Origin: Magnolia sinica
Lineage: Eukaryota; Streptophyta; Magnoliopsida; Magnoliales; Magnoliaceae
Length of the DNA stretch: 64,000 bases
NCBI RefSeq assembly: GCF_029962835.1
Contig: NC_080578.1
Coordinates: forward strand, 103,457,759 to 103,521,758
Direction: 5' to 3'
Shown: positions 9,894-20,700 of the stretch, piece after piece
Layout of the letters: each line of letters begins with the position of its first letter
Numbering within the stretch: the first letter of the stretch is position 1
Notes under the pieces: generated by a model
What the model saw: only the letters and a program-made list of their open reading frames with translations
The model's database searches: none
What the model was told of the DNA's origin: nothing
Position numbers and translations under genes: made by a program

Positions 9894-12665
9894 AATTAAG
9901 AAATGTAAGAGAGTTTTGGAGTGAGAATATTGCAAATGGGAGAGGTTTGGAAGCCTTTTTTATTGGCAAAAAGTTGTTTCTTACGGAAAAAAAATAAAAT
10001 AATGTGCCAACCGTTGGCCAATATGCGATCTGCATATAGATATGCGCATATGCGATCGCTTATGCACACATGCAGTTGCACATGAAAACAATGATACCAT
10101 ACCATTCTCATATATTAGAAGGTTGTGTTGATCATTTGAAAGCTAAGTTGCATGATCCTTCTATCAAGGTGCTGCTCCCACTTGGGATCATGCTACATAC
10201 TCCCGCTCCTGCTCCCGTAACTGGTTTATGCTTGCTAACATTTTAAAACAGACGCTTCGTTGCTGTCACACCCGAGTTTCTTGCCACTTCATGCTTTTTT
10301 GCAAATATATTTGAGACTAACACGCAACATTACATGTCCTTATCCTCCCCCCAACGCCGCCCCCCCCCCCCCCCCGAAAAAAAACAAAAAAAACACAACT
10401 TATGGTGAAAAGGAATTTAATTGAAGAAACACAACTAATTTGCACAATGGGAATGCATTCCCATATTGCTTCATTTGCATTTTATATGCTCCATTGTGTT
10501 GTTGCCATTTATATTTATTCTACTTCAGACTATGCTACCGTACGTTGTTTGCCGCTGTTCTGAGAGACGACCACCATTAATCGTGATACAAATACCAGAA
10601 ACCAGCAAAAATTTGTTCCTGATCCCTTGCCCAATAAACTTATAAGGAGGCCTGAATAGTATTCGGTGTCTTCATGCAAGTGGGATAGATTAAATTCTAA
10701 TAAAGTCCCTCTTAGGCTTTACACATCTGAATTTCACAAGCATGTATGCTCACACTATTATTGCATCTTCACTGGTTACAGAGCTTTGTTAAGCCCACAC
10801 ACATGTACAAGTCAGCTAATGCAGATACCACCACATATGCCAGCATGGCAGACGTGAAATATCCAAGCCATCCATCAGGTGGATCTCTCTGTGTAGGTGT
10901 TACTGCCCAAAGGTGAATGTGGTCCATTCAGTAGGGATGCCATGTTATAACAAATGAATTGCTAGGTTAGAAAACCATTTTTTAATTTTTTCACAACTGC
11001 ACATTTATTCATTAATTGTGGCCCACCTGACGTGTGGACAACTGATTCTTGGGATACAGGAAATCTACTTAGTGATATTCTTCTAATGGATGGCATGGAT
11101 ATTTCAATTGTCCGCCACACTAGAAAATGTGGTGGCATTGCACATCACCTTACTCGTACATGCATGTAGGGGTGTGGGCTTAGCAAAGGTTCTCTTTACA
11201 CATAGAGGATAACCTGAATTTATCTCTTCCTCCCTTTTCTTTCAATACACTACAAAGCTTTCTAACTGTGAGTTGCGGACTTTCGTAACCCATGTATTGT
11301 CCAAAACTGGTACATATCACCTGATATGTACTGGTGTTGCCCATGATTGATATGGCTATATCAGCCCAATACAGGGGTGATGTGTGGAAAGAAGATGCCA
11401 TATCTGTGGTGAACAATCTGATACCCGATACACTGATTTAAAACATTTCTCCTCAACACTCCATTTTACCAAGGTTCCTTCTCTATAAATAATTCTTAAC
11501 ATCAATTTGATGAAGACCGCAGCCATGCATGCTAGTTGAGGCAAGAATTTTCTGATTTTACCCATCAGGAGTGTGAGCTGTATCTTCAATCAAATGATCA
11601 ATTTATTTCTAGCGCACTGCAGATTCATTCCACTTCCGATCCAAGAGTCAATTTCTGCTCATCAGGTGGGCAGTGGGCTGTGTGCTCGTGTATATCGAGT
11701 AATAGATAGTGTGTCATAGTTTGTCAAACCATTCATTTTTCTCATACATGCATTGCCCACCTGATGATGGACGATGACCCAATAATGGTCTGGATACTGC
11801 AGTGTGCTGCAAATCACCTCTTCAACCTTTCACACAAATTACCTTTGGGACTGTTTGGTAGACACCTAAGAATGAGTTGATCTCATTTTATTTTAATTAG
11901 AGATCATATTTCACTTTAGTAGGGTGATATCATGAAATACCATGATTAATCGGTCTATTTTGGTGCAAAATTCATTGCTATTTGGTGTCACCAAACACAC
12001 CCAAGGATTAAAAATAATCTTGATAACTAACAATTATGATCTCTAATACATAATTATGATTAACTAAAGAGATGAACTCATAGGGTCCAGCTTTTCCTTC
12101 AAAAAGGTTCTCATGGTTGCATTCGTGTGTGGGTGAGTGTCTGCATAGTTCTTTAGATCGTATATCAGTACCATGTAATCTTGTGCTATACATTTTGTGG
12201 TGCCATGGATAAATCTAAAATTACATTGTGGTCCATGTTTGTTTCATTAGAAGAAAAAGGAAAAAAACAAAGAAAAAAAAGTCCTCTTTTACAATTCATT
12301 TTACATGTCCTTGTCATGCTGAATCATGCAGAGAAGAGTTCGATGAGGAGAAGGAACCTGACGGAATGGTTCTCACCGGATGGACACCTGCTCCCATCGA
12401 CAAAGACACTCGGGCCATTGGCAATGGAGAGAGCACATCGGATGCTGCACAAAAGGCGTTGGAGGCTCAAGATGATTCCGATGAGATAGAGATGGTTACA
12501 CAACCTGGCGCTGCTCTCGCCGGGAGCAAGAGACGGCTGTTGGAGATATCAAATGCAGATGGAGAGGTTGTGTCAGCCTGCAATCAAAACCTGGAAGAAG
12601 AAGACGATGTGGTTTTGATGCTTGATGGGAATGCGGATATTGGCAAGAAAAAGCGGTTGCAGTAG
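3751..12665 (+). CDS. SAE2: SUMO-activating enzyme subunit 2 (SAE2/UBA2), 3' partial gene
   Basis: C-terminal part of the catalytic subunit of the SUMO E1, which with SAE1 adenylates SUMO, holds it as a thioester and passes it to the E2 SCE1 in the nucleus. Exons: 3751-4206, 4324-4553, 7033-7126, 7262-7444, 7547-7644, 12332-12665. All have AG/GT borders and matching phases, giving 464 residues plus stop. Recognisable parts: [19 protein letters not shown] after the catalytic Cys, [12 protein letters not shown], the adenylation-domain segment [11 protein letters not shown] through [21 protein letters not shown], the second zinc-binding CxxC (KSCYVCSE), the ubiquitin-fold domain (about [12 protein letters not shown] to [17 protein letters not shown]) and an acidic tail with basic patches ([14 protein letters not shown]) that fit a nuclear localisation signal. 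About 180 N-terminal residues, with the nucleotide-binding site, first CxxC and catalytic Cys, lie outside the window. The coding sequence seen is intact. The last intron is 4.7 kb and full of repeats. Confidence 0.95.
4655..4790 (-). mobile_element. RTE-type LINE 3' terminal fragment
   Basis: Contains CCCAACTAATTGGGGTTGGC, the antisense of the conserved 3' end of plant RTE LINEs, also seen at 22017-22036 at the end of a long RTE remnant. Only the terminal portion is recognisable. It lies in the SAE2 intron between the exons ending at 4553 and starting at 7033. Confidence 0.6.
4791..6132. other. SAE2 intron, nothing recognised
   Basis: AT-rich intronic sequence with scattered short open frames on both strands and no protein similarity or clear repeat boundaries that I can see. 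Confidence 0.4.
6133..6760. mobile_element. MITE with 'GGGCCGTTTGGATG' terminal inverted repeats
   Basis: The left end reads CGGGCTCGATTGGGAGCTTG and the right end, reverse-complemented, GGGGCCGTTTGGATGAGAGT. Both continue inward with repeated GTAAATG(A/G) phrases, so the ends form a long imperfect inverted repeat of roughly 110-180 bp. No transposase is present. A TA duplication flanks the ends, but the exact target duplication is unclear, so I leave the superfamily open (Harbinger or hAT). It lies in the SAE2 intron, just upstream of the exon at 7033. Confidence 0.7.
8128..9500 (+). repeat. 289-bp tandem repeat (about 2.4 copies), first copy split by a hAT element
   Basis: The phrase starting GCTAGACTGAAAACAC, followed by GGTTGAGGCTGCAACCATTT and a further ~200 bp (ending AGCACTTA), occurs at 8128 and again at 9168. 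Removing the hAT insertion at 8168-8910 and one target-duplication copy gives a unit of about 289 bp. A third, diverged partial copy runs from about 9430 to 9530. The units differ at a few per cent of positions. The duplication may be older than the hAT insertion, because only the first unit carries it. Confidence 0.85.
8168..8910. mobile_element. Non-autonomous hAT element, 743 bp, perfect 8-bp target duplication
   Basis: Ends are CAGTGTTTTAAATA and TATTTAAAACATTG, inverted repeats with the CA..TG start and stop of hAT elements. The flanks are GTTGAGGC at 8160-8167 and GTTGAGGC at 8911-8918, an exact 8-bp duplication. There is no coding capacity. The interior has many GATAT/ATATC phrases and a stretch around TTCCCAATGTTCCCATG. 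A second copy of almost identical length lies at 21273-22014. Confidence 0.93.
9501..10775. other. SAE2 intron, AT-rich, simple repeats only
   Basis: Holds a (GA)n tract at 9860-9889 and a run of C at about 10360-10375 followed by A-rich sequence. Around 9630-9690 and 10020-10080 similar 'TATGCGCATATGCGATCGC' phrases occur as inverted partners, suggesting a decayed inverted-repeat element. No gene recognised. Confidence 0.45.
9860..9889. repeat. (GA)n microsatellite
   Basis: About 14 AG/GA units inside the last SAE2 intron. Confidence 0.95.
10776..11193. mobile_element. Long-TIR (MULE-like) non-autonomous element
   Basis: The left arm begins GAGCTTTGTTAAGCCCACAC; the right arm, reverse-complemented, begins GAGAACCTTTGCTAAGCCCA. 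The arms stay alignable for about 100 bp (CACATATGCCAGCATGGC against CACATTTTCTAGTGTGGC, then AAATATCCAAGCCATCCAT against AAATATCCATGCCATCCAT). No coding capacity. Target duplication not resolved, so the MULE assignment rests on arm length only. Confidence 0.65.
11847..12002. mobile_element. Short MITE (Tourist/Harbinger-like ends)
   Basis: Ends GGGACTGTTTGGTAGACACC and, reverse-complemented, GGGTGTGTTTGGTGACACC, in the style of Tourist-like MITEs. The sequence just downstream (12003-12110) repeats AGAGATGAACTCAT in inverse to GAATGAGTTGATCTCAT inside it, so a larger palindrome may be present. Target duplication not clear. Confidence 0.6.
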
Positions 12666-13060
12666 AGCAGGTATTGTTGCTTATATTGATAATAGGTCCT
12701 TTTTACATGCTAATTTTGTACAATAGAGAAGCTTCATAACTCCGTCGTGAACTGAGAAGGTTAGCGCTAACGACAACGTGCCCGGGATTGCACCTTGTAA
12801 TTTATGCGTCGACGGTAATTGTTTTGCTTCCGAGGGTTGTAGGGAGTAGGGATGAGAAGTTATTTGGCATTAATTCGATAGGCAGAGTTGGGTGGGCCGG
12901 AAATCGTGCCCCCACAATGTAGTTTGATATACGGTGGGTTTTTTGTTTTTGTTTATATGGTTTCTTGGGGGGTGTCACCAGAGCCATGTATGTGACATGA
13001 ATGCATTCCCTTTGTTCAACTTTTGATGTATTTGTGATGAGGAATTATATGCTGTCTTGA
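12666..13060 (+). other. SAE2: Probable SAE2 3' untranslated region
   Basis: Follows the SAE2 stop codon TAG at 12663-12665. No strong AATAAA is seen; the end is a guess. The sequence is unique in style compared with the repeats further on. Confidence 0.4.
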
Positions 13061-13723
13061 TGCATCATGATGTGTGGGGTCCATGGACTGGTGGTCCATA
13101 CCATTATGTGGCCGCCTCAGCAGTGGATGGGGAACCGCCAAGATTTTATGGATTGTTGTTTGTGTTTTACTCATCTGATTGGAGGCCACTGACCCAAGGG
13201 TTAGGACCTAATATGGGAAGCTTTTGGGGCCATAGTTTTGAAACTAGCTGATTCAACTGGAAACTCTGCTGTATGAACTCGACTCAGGGGATTAACTTGA
13301 TGAAATTTCGAGCCAATTCTCTGAGAAACATGGTTAAAAGCGTGACTCTGTCTGCATTCGACATATCAGTTGGACGATTCTGCTGACCTCAGGTGGCTTG
13401 AAGTCAGTTTCCCAGTCAAGAGCCATTTAGTGATGCCAAGTAAAATGCCTTTCTAGTCTTCAAGTTTAGCCGTATCACTTTTGAGTTTTTGGGATTTCGA
13501 ACTATAGTTTGAGCTTCATTTTTATCTTTTCTCGTTGTGTTTTTGCCTGTAACCCCTTTCCTTTTAGGAACACAAATTATAGCTCAAAAGCCCGAAAAGT
13601 CACTCTTTTAACTCTTTATGTCCATTCAGGCTGGCTTGACTTGAAGACTGAGTCTTAAATTGACTCGACTTGATATTATAATATATAATTGAGGATCATA
13701 AGTGGTGTTAATTATTATGAAAT

Positions 13724-13804
<81 letters not shown>

Positions 13805-16800
13805 TAATTAACATTTAACATTATTCATAAAATGGCTCAACTCTCGCTTGTGGAATGCTGGTAACAAGGTCGCCCTTTCAATGAATTTTGCTGTTAGTTT
13901 GAATCTCTTTAGCTACAATTTATGGGGCAGCTAAATCAGTTCGAGCCACTGAGTTTTATGGAGTCAGCATGAGTCAACAATTCTTGAGAGTTTGGACTGA
14001 GTCAAGCTTGCCTCTGAATTTCTCAGAACTTGGCTCTAAGCCTGTCATGTCGAGTTCATTTGACAGAGTTTGGAGTCGAGTTAGCGAGTTTTAGAATTAT
14101 GCTGTCGACTTCATTTGAAATTTGAGTTTTATTGGGATGTTCCGATATTCTATTTTGCTGGGCCCAGGCCCAGTCCATTGCGGGCCTGGCCTTAAATTTC
14201 AAATAATCGCTTGGGGTTCGCATATTTATAAATGCCTTCCTAACTTTTGGCACTGGTAGACGAGCAGCCGAGTCACGTTACCTTTTGTTTTTTTTTTTGT
14301 AAAGTTAGTTGAAAGAGGAAGTAATTGTTTTGGCCCGTTTTAGTGCCTTCCACCTCCCTCTCTCACTCCATTCGTCTGGCCCTTCTCATATGCCATCTCT
14401 CTCTTTGGACTGGGGCTTAGGTGGGTTCTATAATTTAGTTTTAATTTGAATTAATGTACGCCACGTGTACATGACTTTTAGATTTAATATCACTTGGAGA
14501 GCTTTGCTAAGCCCATACGTCTCTACGAGTCAGCTTATGCACCATGTGCAACATCCAAGGCATCCATTAGAACGGTGTCACTACGTAGATTCCCTATCAG
14601 AATAGTAAAGTTAGTGCAGTAGTTATGTTCGAAATGTAGTGGAATATAAAAGATTTTTAAGAGTTCATATTTTAGATTTACAACATTGGGGATCCTTGTT
14701 GGATGTTGTCAATTTTATTTTTTATTTTTTTAAAAATCATAAATCTTATGGTTAGGATTACCTTGATCAAGCTGATGAAAAACTGCCCAATTGTTGATGC
14801 AGATCCTTCGATGAAAAACCTGCATATATCCTGGTGAAGGATATCCATGGTTCTCTTTTCACCAATATAGTATTTTACCACCACTAGGTCTTTTATATGG
14901 CCTGCTAAATTGGACGTTTATGATCCAATCCTTCCATTGTTATGGCTCTCTCCCATAGATCCAATACTCATGTTAATCAAGTGGTGGACCCCAATATCTA
15001 AACTATCAAATATTATTAAGTGCGATCAACATTTTTTTAATAGTTGACACAAAATTTTAATAGTAAAAAACATTTACTAAACCTTTTAAAACTTTTTGAA
15101 TGCTAGGCCTACTAGAAAAATCACTTGATGAATGTTTGATAATAAGATTAAAGTCATAAGACAGTTCCTAAAAAACGAGTGAATCCCTTGTTGGATCATG
15201 TGAGACTCAATTGGACCTTACCTTTATGTATGCACCTAAATGCACTTTTATTTGCCACGTGATGACATCAAAAGTGTAACGAAGCACATGTAATGACGGC
15301 CTTGAACTCCAAATGTCCTTAGGTCATAGGATTAAATAGATTCAACACATCCTGAATTCAATCCTAGTACATGCATGATGGGCCTTTTTGTTTATATGCT
15401 TGAACTGATTCAACAATGCTAATATCCAACATGTCCAACACCAGGAGCCTATTCTAACAGCACTCATACTCTAATGTGAGATAGGGAAAGGCACCTACTT
15501 GTCAAAAAACTTGGTAGTAGAGATCTTCTATCATGACTCATCATTACCCTTCTCACAAAGGATGACCATATAATAATAATAGTAACCACCGATTTAAGTG
15601 ATCATGGAACAATAAAGTATTGAGATCCGTGGCTCGCAACTCTTGATCACTGATCATTGCGTCGAATCTCAACTTTCAAAAGACAGATAAAGAAATCCAT
15701 CTCCTCTAACTCATGTTCATGTACATCTAAGGTACTTTCGCATATTAATTATAGTATTGCAAAATATCCATCAACAAGTCATGTTCATTATGCTATACGA
15801 ATAAGATGATCAATATCACATCCACATCATTAATAGACAAGATTCACATTAGTTTTTTAGGGCAGAGATCCAGCAAGGTGAGCTATAATTAACTTAACAA
15901 ATATACAGCTGTAAAAATAAAATCAGCTCAAGTTTTGTAACCCTTGAAACATAGTTTGTGACAATACAAAGGAAAAATCAACTCAATTTTTGTAGTGGAC
16001 CACAACACTGAAAAAAGTGAAAATGGTTCACCAACTATTGAAACAATTAGAGACCTGTATACACGTGTGTAAACACTCTTTACCTCTTTCTCCCTTTTCT
16101 TCTCTTTGATCTCAGTCACTCTCTCCGCATGAGTTGCACGGGATATGCCTCCAGAGAGAGCGAAACTTTGAATAATCTGGCAGAGTAAGATGGCTGATAT
16201 ACATCCAACACGACTAACTAAAATTAAAGCTTCCAAAATTTGAGGACTCCATTTATCTGGCTCCCTAACTAGCCATTCAGGCAGCCATTGGATGGTCAGA
16301 AATCAAAATGTGAAATATTCAACAGTTCAAATTCAGCAAAGCGTTTGCGAGTCAGATTCGGATTGTCCAACCAATCCAGGAACAATGACCCATCTACAGT
16401 GGGACCCGCAATTTGATGAGTTATGTACACCATTGATCTGATGAGCCAAAGTGGATAGATCCTGCTGGAAAGATTTCTCGGATTTAAAGATACAATCATC
16501 CAATTTTTAATTTTTAATTTTTTCTGTAATGCATGCGAACCGCTGTATATTTTTTTCCTCATCCGTCTGTGGCCATCACATGAACGATCAAGATTTCAAT
16601 TAGATTTTAGGGGCATAGTCTGTCCATGGTAGGGTCCACATATCAATGATCCGGATCATTGCATCACGGCCAGCACAGTTGTGGAGATTCGGGTTTCATT
16701 TGAGGATCATTAGTTCCTCATTCCTTGCACTGATGTTCCGGAAATGATCCCATTCATTGGAATTGCATGGTATGTTTGAGTTAAGTGGAACAATTTGTGA

Positions 16801-17726
16801 AAGTGCCATCCAACCCGTCCATTAGATGTGCCCATCAATGTTCGGCCTCAATCCCAAAATCCAGCCTGATTCACAACCAGATGGGCCACACCAAAGGGAA
16901 CAAATGATGACATTGGGGAGGGGTACGCCCACGGAAGAAACTTCCAGCTGGAACGCGGGCTCCACTGCTCCACTGCATTATGTATATATGAGACATCCAA
17001 CCCAATCAACGGGTGGAACCCACCAGGACTAAAGGACACACCCCAACACAATTCTTTAATTTAGGTGGGCCACAACAAGTGAATATATAGCTTAGGATTT
17101 GATTATACTTGCTGTCATGTGTCTGCAGTAAATGTAGTGGGGCACACCACATACCAAATGAACAGCTCCCCTATCTTGCAGAAAGGCGGGTGGAAGGGGA
17201 GAACTGGCGCCACAGATTATCTTGGATGAGGTTGGGCCGTACGTTTTGGCTCGTCATGAGCCTGGCCTGTTGACAGCCCTAGATTCAACCTCTTAGTCGT
17301 CAATTTAAGCAGCAGATTAGGGTTTTCAGTTTGTACATAGGGACCATCGTTCAGTGTCCAGATTATGATTGGGGCCACAGCAGGCAGATCATGCCACAAA
17401 GATCTCCTAGATGGAACAATCCTCAACCTTTCTGTCAGCCTGCAAATGGGCAGTCAATGAGATTGACAGAAAAGGTGGCCCGAGATCGATGGCTAGGATC
17501 TTACAAGCTGGTAGATTTTGGGGCATTGGTCTAATAAAACAATGGTCTTGACTCACTGAACCATGGGCCCACTGGTCTACAAGAAGAAAACACGAAGTGC
17601 ACACTGCATATCATGTAATTCCTTTAATTATGTAACTAGTGTCTTTTAAGTTTAACAAAAGGATATAACATTAGCATAAGCTAAGTAAGAGGTGACCGAT
17701 CATACAGAATTAAGAGTTCGCGGACA
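13061..17726. other. Intergenic region between SAE2 and the RRM gene (convergent 3' ends)
   Basis: No gene recognised. Contents: repeat-like sequence with GAGTC/GACTC phrases at 13250-14110, interrupted by a very long (AT)n tract; a partial copy of the GAGCTTTGCTAAGCCCA inverted-repeat element at about 14490-14600; and 'GGGTGGAACCCACC' / 'GTGGGCCACA' phrases at about 16620-17080 typical of the long-TIR elements near the other genes. The longest open frame (102 codons, minus strand, 15928-16236) has no similarity that I recognise. Confidence 0.55.
13726..13796. repeat. (AT)n microsatellite, about 70 bp
   Basis: Uninterrupted TA/AT run in the SAE2-RRM spacer. Confidence 0.95.
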
Positions 17727-20700
17727 CTAAAGCCGACGGTCTTCATGCGCTGAAATTGGACGGAAAGGGAACTTGGCAAACTGGATCCTCAAGGCTGGTG
17801 CATCCGGCTTCTTGTCATCAAACTTGTAACCTGCAGAGCCCCAATCAAATAAATCATGTTAATGTGCATGGTTAAAAAACTCGGAAACTCAACTAGACTC
17901 ATTAGACCCTGAGTCGAGTCAAGACTCGCCCGAGTGGGGGTTGAATCTAGGTAGCAACTTGGGGGGTCGGGTCAGGCCCTCAAGACCACCAACCCAACCC
18001 AACCCAACCCAAATTCCAATCCGAATTCCTCTGCACTCAACCCTACCCAAGCTGGTCCAACTTGATACAATTGCAAGTGATCATTCAGTGATCATTCCCA
18101 ACCTGACCTAACTCAACTGGAATGTGCACAACCTGAGCCCCACCCAATCTCAAATCAGGTAGGAATTTTTGAACCCTAACCCATACCTGTGGACTTTAAC
18201 AACCAGACCCAAACCCAAGCTGCAGACAAAGTTGAATCCGCCAGAGGCAGGGGTGATTCAAGGGTATCAAACCAGATTCGGTCCGAACAAGTCCGAGTCG
18301 ACTCAGGCAAGTCGCATCAAACCCATCCGAGTCTTAAAATCATGTTAATGGGTCGGCCTCATTACACAAGTGAAGCTTCCACCTGCAAGCATTTCCCTTT
18401 TTTACATGATTGGAGATAAGACACCTGGGGGTTTGGATGCATATTCAAATTTGATTATTTAATTAGTATATAATAATTATAAAAATACTTATTAATTAGT
18501 ATATGATAAATATGTAACGGGAGACCATTACATATTCGTGTTATAAAAATATTGACTATTCAAAGCTAATTAAATAATCAAAATTATTTTAAAAGTAAAA
18601 AATCTAAAGGATCTTTTTTTTTTTTTTTTACCTTTTAGTTTTTGGTCGTCTTGTTTGTCTTGTATGACATTTGAATGACACTAACTCATTTTGGACTAAT
18701 GCCCTTAATTGAATGGAAAGGATTCGGCATGACTTCTTATGGCAAGGAACAGAGGACGGGCGTAAATTCCATACCCTGTAATGGGGTGAGTTTGCAAACT
18801 GAGGAGATTTGGAATAGGGTGATAGTATGCGAATATGGTGAAGTTTCACAAAGGAATAGCTGTTGTATGGAGCTTCAGCAGCTTGGGAAGCACTTGTCAG
18901 AATGGCTGATGTTTTCCAGAAAGGAATCTCCTAATCGGTTGGTAAAAGCTCCTGCATTAGATTTTAGCTGGAAGCTTGGTGCACTGACAGACCCCTTGAT
19001 GGGTTTTTTCCTAGGCTGGCTAGAATCATTGTGGATTTGGAGATCCATGTATCCAATTGAGTTTGTGGGTGGTCAAGTGGTATGGGTTCCCCACGCCGTA
19101 GGAAATCTATCAGACTTAAAGATTGATGAAAAGTTGAGGTTATTGAAGCTTCTTCAAAATCAATTGAGATTTTATTCCAAGCAAGACTCATGGGTATGGA
19201 AGTGGTAGAAGTGTGGGAAGCTCTTGGTTCGATCATTGTATAAGGCCATCCAAATTCCAGTTACAACTTACAAGAGAGACAGAGGGACCAGCGGAGGTGG
19301 TCTGGCGCCATAGAGGCTTGCCTAGGGTAATGACTGCTTGGTTTGTGGGGAAGAACAGGGGTGCTCACAGTGGACGATCTTCAAAAAAGATAAAATCATT
19401 ATGGAAGTTTGCATCATGTGTCTTTGGGATGCAGAAATTGTAGATCACTCGTTCATTCACTGCATCTACCTGAGAGTGGTTTGGAGATGATTCCTTGACC
19501 TATCTAATCCAGTTGGGTGATGTTGAAATCCATAGAAGCTGGGGAGGTCCTAAAGGGAGAATTTTGCTCCTGGCAAGTATAAGGTCAATATGGGCCGAAC
19601 AGATTGAGAGATGCTTCCAGAATCGTCATTTTTGTTCTGATGAGGTGTTCACTCCTGGGCAAGGATCCTTAATTGCTTTTCTTCTTGCTCTGCAGCTTTT
19701 TTTTTTTTTCCCTCTACTCTTTTTTTTTTTTTCCTATTGGTCTTGTTTGTAGTTTTGGGAGGATATTTCTTCCTCCCTTCTAATAAAATTATCATGATTG
19801 CTTTATTTATTTAAGAAAGGTCAAGAACACGTGGTTTTGTCCCCTAAACAATGTAAAGCTATTACATATTTAAAAAGAAAATGTTTTAAGCGTGTAATCA
19901 CGTCTTTTAACATTCCTTTGCTAAAAAATTACCCCACTTTGCCTCTCAAAAAAATAAAAAATAAAAAAAATAAAAAATTCCCCCACTTTCTTAAAATTTC
20001 CCCGAAGTATCCCTCAGGCAGCAAAACTTCACACCATTTTGAAATATTTCCCCATATTTCCCACAAAATTTCCCATTCTCAAAGGTGCAAGACTTTGTGC
20101 GGAACTGATATTCAAAAGCTTGATACAGAGAACATCAATGGATCTGTAAACCTTAGATAATTGTCAGTAGGCACTAGGCACACACCTTGGAGAGCATCCA
20201 TAGCAGTCGCAGCACATTTTGCATCATTAAACTCAACAAAGCATAAGACGTGACCTTTTTCTCCACTCTGTAAATAAAGCATTTCAAGAGTAAAACATAT
20301 TAATATAGAGTGAAAAACAAATTTGCCAATCCCAACATCATGCCCAATAATGGATAAGAACTTTCGAAAAGATAAGTAACAGCAGGTAAGAACAAATGGG
20401 AAGATCAACCACTCAGAAAAAAAAAGGGCCTGTCGGTCACACTTCTATGAAGGCTCAATGGTGAGAGACTCGCCCAGGGTACAACCTTGTTACCATATAC
20501 TTCATAAAAATACGTTTACCCATAAGCATGATGTGCAACTGCAATGCAAAGGACATATCTAGCAACACAACAAGGATCAACAACCTAAATCAATAATCAT
20601 CCACTTGACGTCAATCTCATAACTTGTCCATTGACGGTGATAATGTTGTTGTCATCATCATCATACCCTTGACCAGCTATTTGGGGTCGGCTTGTCACGA

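Noticed and set aside
12181-12489. 102-codon frame overlapping the last SAE2 exon
   Set aside because: Different frame from the conserved SAE2 C-terminus at 12332-12665; shadow of the real exon.
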